Source of the DNA: CALNBC01 sp040768925
GTDB lineage: Bacteria > Bacillota > Clostridia > Christensenellales > CALWSW01
Direction: 5' to 3'
Length of the DNA: 64,000 bases
NCBI GenBank assembly: GCA_040768925.1
Contig: JAXGLZ010000003.1
Span: 496,001-560,000, forward strand
Shown: positions 1 through 6,589 of the stretch, one piece after another
Layout of the letters: each line of letters starts with the position of its first letter
Position numbering within the stretch: the stretch's first letter is position 1
Made by a program: the position numbers and the translations under genes
The notes under the pieces: generated by a model
What the model was told of the DNA's origin: nothing
Databases searched by the model: none
What the model saw: only the letters and a program-made list of their open reading frames with translations

Positions 1-420
1 TCAGCTGCACCCGTTATACATCAGTTCGATCCGGCTGACCGCCAGACTCGGCTGATTGCTGTCCAGCCGCGGGCCGACATAGCGGACCAGATGGGCCCCG
101 GCCACGCTCCAGGTGCGCACGGTCGCCCCGAAGCTGTCCCGCAGGGTCACCGTGCCCGCAAGGGGGATGGACATCCCCAGATTGACCATGTCGACCAGCA
201 GGGACACGGAATCTATGCTGGTCACCGTCCCCTGCTCCAACACCAGCGTCTGGGGCTTTGCCTGCTTGAAGAAGAAGCGCGGGTAGCTGCTGCCGCCTTC
301 GCAGTACGTCTCGTACTCGAATTCCATGTCCAGCCCGCTCACCGCCACAAAATTGCCCATGAGAAGCGCGCCGACACCCACCAGATTCACATCAAAATAC
401 ACGCCCGACAGCAGTGACAT
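1..420 (-). CDS. gp19-like tail tube family protein of an eCIS (third paralogue)
   Basis: A 139-residue protein, complete at both ends, with its stop at the window edge. It fits the T4 gp19 / conserved phage tail protein fold that forms the inner tube of contractile injection systems: an early 'sGL..e.E' stretch, a basic 'R-F-F-F-K' patch, a central 'GTVTLRD' strand and a closing 'Sie-lmy' strand. It is the most divergent of three gp19-like proteins here (others at 464-937 and 1700-2179). eCIS loci usually have several tube paralogues, one forming the bulk tube and others adapting tube to baseplate; an adaptor role is inferred. It lies 43 bp after the next tube gene in the same direction, so the operon continues beyond the window. 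Confidence 0.75.
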   Translation of the reverse strand: MSLLSGVYFDVNLVGVGALLMGNFVAVSGLDMEFEYETYCEGGSSYPRFFFKQAKPQTLVLEQGTVTSIDSVSLLVDMVNLGMSIPLAGTVTLRDSFGATVRTWSVAGAHLVRYVGPRLDSNQPSLAVSRIELMYNGCS

Positions 421-463
421 CCCATCGCCTCCCCATGCCGTATACTCGTTGTTTCGCCGCGAA

Positions 464-937
464 TCATTCGGGCGGCTCGGTCTTGCGTTCCATGCCGCCG
501 ATCGAGAAAGTCAGGCTTTCCGAGAGCACCTCGCTGCGCCCGCCGTCCATGGGGGTCAGCTCGTAGCCGATGGGCATGGCGTTTTTCAGCGACCAGATCA
601 CGCCCCGGCGGCCCCGCTCGTCCAGCGCCACCACGTTTAAGGTGCGGTGAAGGTCCTGGCCGCTGGGCCCGCTGAGGCTGCCGGCGGCGGCGGCAAACAG
701 CCAGCCGAGGAAGTCGTTGTCCCCCACCACGCCCTTGGTCAGGGTGACGGGGGCGAAGCTGGTGCCCACGGGGATCCCGGATTTCACGCCCCGGCGGTCG
801 TCCCCGGTTCGGCCCTGGACGGTCTCGACCTCCATCTTGACGCCGGAAAAATGGGAAAAGGCCGCCACCACGACGCCGCTGTTCTCAACCTCCACCAAAA
901 ACCGGAAGGCCTTAAACGGCTCGGAATAGTTGCCCAT
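464..937 (-). CDS. gp19-like tail tube protein of an eCIS
   Basis: A 157-residue gp19-family tube protein. It has the N-terminal 'F-K-A-F-R-F-L-V-E-V' strand, a 'FSGVKMEVE' loop corresponding to the family 'sevsGl..e.e', a 'TLTKGVVGDNDFLGW' segment matching the 'TLkrG....d.f..W' block, and a 'SLKNAMPIGYELTP' block matching 'W.l.nA.P.....gp'. The family forms hexameric rings stacked inside the sheath. It has one paralogue on each side of the DUF6760/zinc-ribbon pair, a common arrangement in eCIS operons. Family assignment is firm; which tube layer it makes cannot be told from sequence. Confidence 0.85.
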   Translation of the reverse strand: MGNYSEPFKAFRFLVEVENSGVVVAAFSHFSGVKMEVETVQGRTGDDRRGVKSGIPVGTSFAPVTLTKGVVGDNDFLGWLFAAAAGSLSGPSGQDLHRTLNVVALDERGRRGVIWSLKNAMPIGYELTPMDGGRSEVLSESLTFSIGGMERKTEPPE

Positions 938-952
938 CTCGATTCACCGCCC

Positions 953-1291
953 TCATCGGAATTCAAAGGAATTCTTGTCGGTCCCGCTCAGTTTTTTGTT
1001 GATGGCGGAAACCTCGCCGCACCAGCGCCGCCGTTCCCAGTGCGCGAGGTTCATCAAATCGTTGTGCGACCAGTGCAGATAATAGCCGAGAAAGCTCATC
1101 TCCTGATACAGCCGGTCCTGGGGGTAGAGCGGCATCCCCTGAGTGCGCCTTTTTTGAAAGGGACTATCCGGCAAAAGCGGGATCTCCTGCCAGGCGAAGC
1201 CGCTTTTTGCGTCCCGCCAGCTTTCCGCCTTGACCGGGGCGCACTCTATCCCAGCAAAAAATCCAGCGGCACCTCGAATTCCTGCCCGCAA
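953..1291 (-). CDS. DUF6760-like small eCIS protein
   Basis: A protein of up to 112 residues. The C-terminal 60 residues carry 'YPQDRLYQEMSFLGYYLHW', then a 'HNDLM' and 'ERRRWCGEVSAIN' pattern, which I recognise as the small DUF6760-type protein encoded beside tube genes in eCIS operons. Its role is not established. The start is uncertain. The longest reading begins at 1291 and overlaps the upstream gene; an internal ATG at 1135 would give only the conserved part and has a very close purine-rich stretch. The segment between (with 'GFAWQEIPLLPDSPFQKR') looks protein-like, so the longer form is kept. Its end lies 15 bp before the next tube gene. Confidence 0.6.
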   Translation of the reverse strand: MRAGIRGAAGFFAGIECAPVKAESWRDAKSGFAWQEIPLLPDSPFQKRRTQGMPLYPQDRLYQEMSFLGYYLHWSHNDLMNLAHWERRRWCGEVSAINKKLSGTDKNSFEFR

Positions 1292-1605
1292 TGGGGGCAG
1301 GCCAAGGCGTATTTCGGCATCTCGGACATGTTGATGCGCTGGTACATGTCCTGAAGATAAGCGAGATCCATGGTAAACAGGCTTTCGATCACCCGGGTGT
1401 TGACCGTGCTCAGCGTTCCGAGCTTGGTGACCACCCGCGATAATAGGATGATGGTCAGATACCCCGCGTTCTGCTGGACCCGGGGGTCCCGCATGGGCAG
1501 GATCTCGTCCGCCGCGGTGGCCAGCCGCATGACGCCCCGCTTGTGCAGGTCCCCGTTCGGGTCCACATAGCCCTTGGGCAGTTCAAATTCAAATTCTGTC
1601 TGCAT
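1246..1605 (-). CDS. eCIS-associated protein with C-terminal zinc ribbon half
   Basis: A 119-residue protein beginning MQTEFEFELPKGYVD. It has a central 'RGVMRLATAADEILPMRDPR' block followed by helical 'LTIILLSRVVTKLG', and ends in a CPHCGQEF motif that could bind metal. This pattern is conserved among small proteins encoded next to the tube and DUF6760 genes of eCIS loci, where it may help assembly like a tail chaperone; that role is inference. It overlaps the longest form of the downstream DUF6760 gene by 46 bp, which points to coupled translation. Only one CxxC pair is present, so metal binding would need a partner or dimer. Confidence 0.65.
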   Translation of the reverse strand: MQTEFEFELPKGYVDPNGDLHKRGVMRLATAADEILPMRDPRVQQNAGYLTIILLSRVVTKLGTLSTVNTRVIESLFTMDLAYLQDMYQRINMSEMPKYALACPHCGQEFEVPLDFLLG

Positions 1606-1699
1606 TGCTGATCCTCCCGGCTCCGCCGGATTTCCGTTCTCCCCGCGGCCCGTTGACGGAATCGTCAGCAGACCGCGGGGAGCAGAGCCTCATATTTCA

Positions 1700-2179
1700 T
1701 CAGATTGTGGAAGGCTCGCCCGCTACGCTGCCGGGCGTATGCTCGAGGCCTTCGTGGCAGAGTTCCAAAGACTGGATGGCGACTTCGCCGCCCAGGCCGC
1801 TGAGGTCGGGGACCGTATAGCCCACCGGCCAGGCGTTGATCAGGTTCCAGGAGGGGCCGGGGCTGCCGGAATCGTCGATCAGGGTGATGGTCACGGTATG
1901 GCGGACGATCCCCGTGGGCGGCGCGGTATTGGTGGGCGCCACTGCGTAGATCCATTCGAGGAAATCGGAATCGTCCGACACGCCCCAGCGCAGGGTCACG
2001 TTGCCGAATTTGGTCAGGCCGGCCAGCTTGCGCGGCGTGTTGCGCAGATCGTCGCCCTCGCGGTATTCCACCGCGTCGGTGGAAGAGCTCATTCCGGATA
2101 CTTCGGAGAACCCCGCGCGGCTGATCCCGTCGATCTCGACCTGATATCGGAATACTCTGTATGGATAATTGATAGCCAT
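1700..2179 (-). CDS. Major gp19-like tail tube protein of an eCIS
   Basis: A 159-residue protein and the most canonical tube protein of the three. It starts MAINYPYRVFRYQVEIDG, has 'GFSEVSGMSS' and 'EYREGDD', a 'GNVTLRWGVSDDSDFLEW' block and ends with 'IQSLELCHEGLEH', all standard gp19/Afp1-type landmarks. A strong ribosome site (GGAAAGGAAAG) precedes the ATG. It directly follows the sheath gene, the usual sheath-then-tube order of phage tails and eCIS. The protein should form the hollow inner tube that carries cargo and is expelled when the sheath contracts. Confidence 0.9.
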   Translation of the reverse strand: MAINYPYRVFRYQVEIDGISRAGFSEVSGMSSSTDAVEYREGDDLRNTPRKLAGLTKFGNVTLRWGVSDDSDFLEWIYAVAPTNTAPPTGIVRHTVTITLIDDSGSPGPSWNLINAWPVGYTVPDLSGLGGEVAIQSLELCHEGLEHTPGSVAGEPSTI

Positions 2180-2217
2180 TTACGTCTTTCCTTTCCGCAT
2201 CAAGTGCTGACGCTGGA

Positions 2218-4020
2218 TCATTCGGAAGCGGTCTTCTGCGTGATGCGGAAGATCACAAATTCGGCGGGTTTCACCGGGGCGATGCCGATCCTGCAGATCA
2301 GGCGGCCGTTGTCGATATCGTCCTGGGTCATGGTGGTGGGGCCGCATTCCACAAAGAAGGCCTCGGAGGGGCTTGATCCGGCCAGGGCGCCGTCCCGCCA
2401 GCAGGTGGCGAGGAAGGTCTCGATGGTGCGGGTGACGCGGCTCCACAGCGTAGCGCTGTTGGGTTCGAAGACCACCCAGTTGGTGTTGGCCTTGATGGAT
2501 TCCTCCACAAAGATGAAGAGGCGGCGCACGTTTAGGTATTTCCACAGGCCGTTGGAGCTGATGGTGCGGGCGCCCCAAACGCGGATGCCCCGCCCGGTGA
2601 AGGCCCGGATCAAATTGACGCCGATGGGGTTTAAGATATCCTGCTCGCCCTCGTTATAGGAGCAGGAAAGGCCCGTGCAGCCCCGAACGACCTCGTTCGC
2701 CGGCGCCTTGTGCACGCCGCGCTCGGTATCGGCCCGGGCGTAAACGCCGGCGATCGCGCCGGAAGGCGGGAAATAGGCGGAGCGCTTCGCCCCGGCGTCG
2801 TACATCTCCAGCCAGGGATGGTACATGGCGGCGTAAGTGGAATCGTACATGTCGCGGAAAGCCGCCACGTCGTTGGTCTTTTTGAGGTTGACGGGCACGT
2901 CCAGAATGGCGAAACAGCTTTTTTTGCTCTCGCAGAAACCGATGAGCGCCGCCTGCACATCGGGGGAAACGACGCCCGGAACGGCCATGATGGAGACGTT
3001 GCTGTTTTCCTGGAAGGCCTGCAATCCGGTGCGTTTGCCCGGTCCGCCGTCCTTGCCCATGTAAGCGTCCGGGGTGACGTTCAGCACGGAGCCGTTCCCG
3101 CCGCCCGCAAGGGCCAGCACCAGATCCGCTCCCTTGCCGCCGCAAAGCTCAAAGGGCACGATGGTCGCGGACTTCGCTTCCTGCACTGGCGCGGCGGGCG
3201 GCTCTTTGCCTTCCTTGTCCTTTTCGGCCGTTTCCTTGGCTTCCTTCGCCTTGGAAGGCGCGGGGGCCGCGGGGGCCTTGACGTCCAGCACCTCGATCGA
3301 GATCAGGTCGGACTTCCTCGTTTTTACGGCGGCGTTGTTGAGCGCGCCGGGGTCGAGGGACAGGTTCTCGAAGCTCTCCACCAGATCGTCCAGCCGGGCG
3401 GTGACGGTGATCTCGCAGGTTTTGATGTACTTGGGGGTGCCCACCTTGGTGTCCGCCACATCCAGCGTGCAGGGCGCGTCCAGCGTGACGATCTTATCCA
3501 GCGCGCTCTTGACCGTGGCGTAAACGGCGGTCTTGCCGTCGAAGAGCTCCACCACGTCGCCGGGATTGAAGCCGTCGGCGTTTTTCAGGGTCAGATCCGC
3601 GCCGTTGACCGCCAGCACCTGGGTTTTTGCCTTGGAGGCGGGGGAGAGAACGATCCGCATGCTCTCCGCCCAGTCGCCGGGGCTGGCCGCGGTGATCTTC
3701 AGGACGCCGGTGGTCAGCGAAGCGGCCTTGGCGTCCGCGGGCACGACCCGCATGATGTACGCGCGGGACCCGCCGTTGGCGAAAAACTGCTCCACCGCAT
3801 AGGGAAGGAAGCGGGCGTTTTCGTAACCGGTCTCGCTGAGGTATCCCCCGTACATCCTTCTGTAGTCCGCAAAGCTGGTGACCAGCTGGGGCTGACCGAT
3901 GACGGGGCCGCGCTCGGCGAGGCCCACAAAGCCCGCCGTACTGGTGCTCACGCCCTGCATGGGCGTCGCGCCGGAGTCGTATTCCTCTACGTATACTCCC
4001 GGGGATAAATACTCTGCCAT
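2218..4020 (-). CDS. Contractile tail sheath protein of an eCIS
   Basis: A protein of about 600 residues. It starts MAEYLSPGVYVEE, the classical N-terminus of phage and eCIS sheaths, with 'GVSTSTAGFVGLAERGP' next. The C-terminal third is typical: 'KAPANEVVRG', 'GVNLIRAFTGRGIRVWGART', 'WKYLNVRRLFIFVEESI', 'FEPNSATLWSRVTRTIETFL' and 'ECGPTTMTQDDIDNGRL'. Around residues 250-290 is a Lys/Glu/Ala/Pro-rich linker not found in minimal sheaths, inside an inserted, probably surface-exposed domain. A GTG 15 bp upstream (4035) is an alternative start, but the ATG gives the standard family N-terminus. Contraction of this protein drives the tube through the target membrane. Confidence 0.95.
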   Translation of the reverse strand: MAEYLSPGVYVEEYDSGATPMQGVSTSTAGFVGLAERGPVIGQPQLVTSFADYRRMYGGYLSETGYENARFLPYAVEQFFANGGSRAYIMRVVPADAKAASLTTGVLKITAASPGDWAESMRIVLSPASKAKTQVLAVNGADLTLKNADGFNPGDVVELFDGKTAVYATVKSALDKIVTLDAPCTLDVADTKVGTPKYIKTCEITVTARLDDLVESFENLSLDPGALNNAAVKTRKSDLISIEVLDVKAPAAPAPSKAKEAKETAEKDKEGKEPPAAPVQEAKSATIVPFELCGGKGADLVLALAGGGNGSVLNVTPDAYMGKDGGPGKRTGLQAFQENSNVSIMAVPGVVSPDVQAALIGFCESKKSCFAILDVPVNLKKTNDVAAFRDMYDSTYAAMYHPWLEMYDAGAKRSAYFPPSGAIAGVYARADTERGVHKAPANEVVRGCTGLSCSYNEGEQDILNPIGVNLIRAFTGRGIRVWGARTISSNGLWKYLNVRRLFIFVEESIKANTNWVVFEPNSATLWSRVTRTIETFLATCWRDGALAGSSPSEAFFVECGPTTMTQDDIDNGRLICRIGIAPVKPAEFVIFRITQKTASE

Positions 4021-4113
4021 GTTGCCGTTCCGCACGCCGCCCGTTCCCGGCCGGCGCGTGAAACATCCCTCCTTTCCAAGGTTGAATCGTTAGAGACTCC
4101 ATGATGCCACAAA

Positions 4114-4569
4114 TTACCCAAAACGCGGTTCCCGCGTGAATGGACTTTCGCCGTCGGAGCCCGAGGCCCCGTCCGCCATCAGCGTCCAAAAGGCGCTCAT
4201 CACGGCGGCATTGTATTCCAGCGCCCTCGTCAGGGCTTCGGCCGCGGCGCAGGGCTCGAACAGCTCCGCGCCGGTTCTGAAAATCAGGCGCCCTTCCGAA
4301 AGGAAGCAGCCGCCCATGACCGCCCGGCGGTTCACCTCCGAGCAGGCCGCAAGCGCCGCGGCCCGGCTGCGCACCGGCGCGGGGTGGATGCCGTAGATCA
4401 GCGCCCGGTCGCCCGCGCAGTCGCACACGGTCTGCCATTTGCAGCCCCCCGACGAAAACAGGAAGCAAAACCGGCCGCCCGTGCGCTGGTAGTCCACGCC
4501 GCTTCGCTCCAGAAGATCCGCAAGCTCCGAGGCGGCGTCCAGCGGTTTGTCAAACTCAAAGCGCTTCAC
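4114..4569 (-). CDS. YbjN / type III chaperone-fold-like protein in the eCIS operon
   Basis: A 151-residue protein with the pattern of the YbjN family, which shares the fold of type III secretion chaperones: 'LADLLERSGVDYQ', a 'GRFCFLFSSGGCKWQ' strand pair, 'LIYGIHPAPV', then 'ACSEVNRRAVMGGCFLSEGRLIFRTG', matching the usual 'iN......G.f.ld..g.i.fr' block. It sits between the sheath and the IGN-motif protein on the minus-strand operon. By analogy with secretion chaperones it could hold a cargo or structural protein before loading; this is inference. A second protein with the same sort of pattern follows the DUF4157 gene at 9094-9582. Confidence 0.55.
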   Translation of the reverse strand: MKRFEFDKPLDAASELADLLERSGVDYQRTGGRFCFLFSSGGCKWQTVCDCAGDRALIYGIHPAPVRSRAAALAACSEVNRRAVMGGCFLSEGRLIFRTGAELFEPCAAAEALTRALEYNAAVMSAFWTLMADGASGSDGESPFTREPRFG

Positions 4570-4582
4570 AAGGTCCGTCCCT

Positions 4583-4963
4583 TCAGGCTCTCAGGCCCGC
4601 GGCGTCAAATCCCGCCCCGGCGGCCGTTCCCGCCGCCAGCCCCGCGGGCGCGGCCTCCTGGCAGTCCGTCTTTGGGATCTTTGCCGGAATCGTGCCGGGC
4701 TCGCCGGCCGGCATGCGAAACGCCGCCTGCTCCGGCTCTTTTATGCCCTGCTGTGCGAGGGCCAGCATGGCGCTGTTGCCGATCCGCGCGGCCAGCTCCG
4801 AAAGCGTTTTGGGGGGAAATTCCCGAACAGGCGCGCCGGCCAGCAGGGCTTTCGCGGCTTCCGCCGCCCGGATCGGCCCTTCAATCTTGCGTGGGCGGTT
4901 CTGCTCCGTCTTTTGGTTCTGCTCCGTCTCCTGGCGGACCTGCATCGGGCGTTGTGGGTCCAT
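4583..4963 (-). CDS. Small disordered protein with an IGN motif of eCIS cargo leaders
   Basis: A 126-residue protein rich in Gln, Glu, Ala and Pro, with no clear domain. Residues 54-72 read 'LSELAARIGNSAMLALAQQ', resembling the 'L..iGN.av..ll' helix that often precedes DUF4157 domains in eCIS-linked proteins. Here no DUF4157 follows, so it may be a stand-alone leader, adaptor or small cargo. The start is fixed by a strong ribosome site (GGAGGAG, 6 bp before the ATG). The reading frame overlaps the end of the upstream gene by 83 bp in another frame, unusually long for an operon overlap. Function unknown. Confidence 0.55.
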   Translation of the reverse strand: MDPQRPMQVRQETEQNQKTEQNRPRKIEGPIRAAEAAKALLAGAPVREFPPKTLSELAARIGNSAMLALAQQGIKEPEQAAFRMPAGEPGTIPAKIPKTDCQEAAPAGLAAGTAAGAGFDAAGLRA

Positions 4964-5933
4964 CTTCGTCTCCTCCGTCCTCGGGCGGCTCGGGCGGCAG
5001 CACCGCCCGCCGCAGCGCCGTATACAGCGCGAAATCGAATTCCGGCTGCTCCCATTCCGCCAGCGCCTCGTTTGCCCGGTCTGACAAAAAGCGGAGCTTT
5101 GAGATGAATTCCGCCCGCATCTGCGCCTTTTTGGCGATCAGCGCTGCTGCGCGGCCCGCCGCGTTGGTAAGGATCCCCCGGGCGGGGTCCGCGCCTTCTG
5201 CGCCGCGCAGCCGTTCCCGGTATTCTATAAGCAGGGCGCGCTCCCTTGAATCGTCTAAAAACGGATACATCGCCCGCAGGGTCTGCGCCCCGCCGGATGC
5301 GCCCATCCCGCTTTTTCCGCGGATCAGGTCCTCTAAAGATTCCACCGTCCGGCGCGCGTCTTTCAGGGCGTCCACCACCAGCGCCACGGCGCTGTCTGTG
5401 AATCCGCGGTTAAACACCACCTGGTCCGGGCCGTGCCCGGGCACGTTGCGCTGCTGGGAGGCTTTTTCAAACAGCTTGCGCTGCTGCCACCGCACCGGCT
5501 GGGATTGCCCCACGGTCTTTTTCAGGCAGGAAAACAGCATCATCCGCCCCGAGCCGCGCAGCACCGCGCCGGAAAGGGTCCCCCGCTCCAGCGCGGTTTC
5601 GGAGAACCGTCTCAGCATATCCTGATCCTCGGGGCCGCCCCGCTCGTAGAACGAACGGGCGGAGGTGGGATCCGGGTAACGGGCTTCGGCGCGCTCCGGC
5701 GGGGGGGCGCCCCGCCGGGTGCCGGCGTCCGATTCCTGCCGCCCATACGCGCTTCGGCGGACCGCGGCGTCGAAGGTTTGACGGAAGCTCTCCGTCACAT
5801 AACCGACGGGGTCCCGGTTCCGGAACGCTTCCGCTCCGGCGGCCCACGCCATCTGGCGGCGGGCGGCCTGTTCCGCCTGCCTGGCCACGGCGGGCGGATC
5901 CGATTCCGGCCGCTTGATCCCGACGCGTTTCAC
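4881..5933 (-). CDS. Unknown helical protein of the eCIS operon
   Basis: A 350-residue protein that I do not recognise. The GTG start at 5933 is chosen because it overlaps the upstream stop (GTGA) and follows GGGGGAGGGG at correct spacing. The sequence is charged and mostly helical ('AVARQAEQAARRQMAW', 'ALKDARRTVESLEDLIRG', 'FISKLRFLSDRANEALAEW') with a disordered Pro/Asp/Gly-rich C-terminal tail. There is no signal peptide, membrane segment or catalytic motif I can identify. Its place between a degenerate receiver and the IGN-motif protein suggests a locus-specific structural, loading or regulatory role. It is clearly coding (codon usage, coupling, no internal stops), but any function is a guess. 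Confidence 0.6.
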   Translation of the reverse strand: MKRVGIKRPESDPPAVARQAEQAARRQMAWAAGAEAFRNRDPVGYVTESFRQTFDAAVRRSAYGRQESDAGTRRGAPPPERAEARYPDPTSARSFYERGGPEDQDMLRRFSETALERGTLSGAVLRGSGRMMLFSCLKKTVGQSQPVRWQQRKLFEKASQQRNVPGHGPDQVVFNRGFTDSAVALVVDALKDARRTVESLEDLIRGKSGMGASGGAQTLRAMYPFLDDSRERALLIEYRERLRGAEGADPARGILTNAAGRAAALIAKKAQMRAEFISKLRFLSDRANEALAEWEQPEFDFALYTALRRAVLPPEPPEDGGDEDGPTTPDAGPPGDGAEPKDGAEPPTQD

Positions 5934-6295
5934 GTTGCCCCTCCCCCGATGACGAGCCGCATGCTCTTGACCACGTCGCGAAACGCCACCGGGCGAAGAA
6001 GAAATGCGGTGCAATGGATGCGGACGCTGCGGATCGCATAGTCCGGCGTATCGTCGATCAGAATGATTTTGCAGCGGCCGTCCCTGTCCCGCAAGGCGCG
6101 GGCGGCCAGAAATCCGGCCCCGCCCCCGAAGCCCAGAAACGCGAGGTCAAAGGCCCCTCCGCAAGCCAGGAACAGATCCGGCGAAGTGAAGCTCTCAAGA
6201 ATCAAAGGCAGGCGGTACAGGGCGCAATATTGTGCTATCCAGCCGCAGAGCTGTTCTGCGCCGGCGGCACTGTTGTCGCACACGGCAACTCTCAT
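5930..6295 (-). CDS. Degenerate response-regulator receiver domain (pseudo-receiver)
   Basis: A 121-residue stand-alone domain resembling the receiver of LytTR-type response regulators: 'MRVAVCDNSAAGAEQL', 'LILESFTS', 'AFDLAFLGFGGGAGFLAARALRDRD', 'KIILIDDTPDYAIRSVRIHCTAFLLRPV'. The usual phospho-acceptor Asp ('FLD') is Gly here ('FLGF'), the acidic pair is Asp-Asn, the switch Thr/Ser after the fourth strand is replaced, and the conserved Lys is Arg. Phosphorylation is therefore unlikely. No DNA-binding domain follows. It is the first gene of the minus-strand eCIS operon, so it may be a phosphorylation-independent regulator or a scaffold; both are inference. The ATG at 6295 has a GGAAGGTGG ribosome site. 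Confidence 0.7.
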   Translation of the reverse strand: MRVAVCDNSAAGAEQLCGWIAQYCALYRLPLILESFTSPDLFLACGGAFDLAFLGFGGGAGFLAARALRDRDGRCKIILIDDTPDYAIRSVRIHCTAFLLRPVAFRDVVKSMRLVIGGGAT

Positions 6296-6589
6296 CACCG
6301 CCACCTTCCGCTCCCGGTTCGATTCCGATTCTGATGGCATCATAAGGTACCCGAAAGCAAATTTCAATAAAACCGGCGCAGACGTTGCCAAAATGTACTA
6401 AAATGCGCACCCATTTCCAAAGCCGTATACTATAATAAGATCATCAGTCAGGCGCGCCGAAAGACTGCCGCCGTTCTTTTGCGCCGGGCGTACCCGGCGC
6501 GGCGACGGCCGTTTTCGCACCCGCGCCCGTCAGCAGGCGCGGAGTATGGTCTGAATTTCGTGTGAATACTGAAAGGGAGGGTTTCGGAG
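6296..6589. other. Divergent intergenic control region of the eCIS locus
   Basis: This 294-bp non-coding gap separates the minus-strand eCIS operon from the plus-strand DUF4157 operon. A TATAAT hexamer is seen on the plus strand at 6431-6436, but it has no good -35 at 17 bp, so the promoter is not assigned. The first part is AT-rich compared with its surroundings. Transcription must start here for both directions unless the operon is longer; no riboswitch or strong palindrome was seen. Confidence 0.4.
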
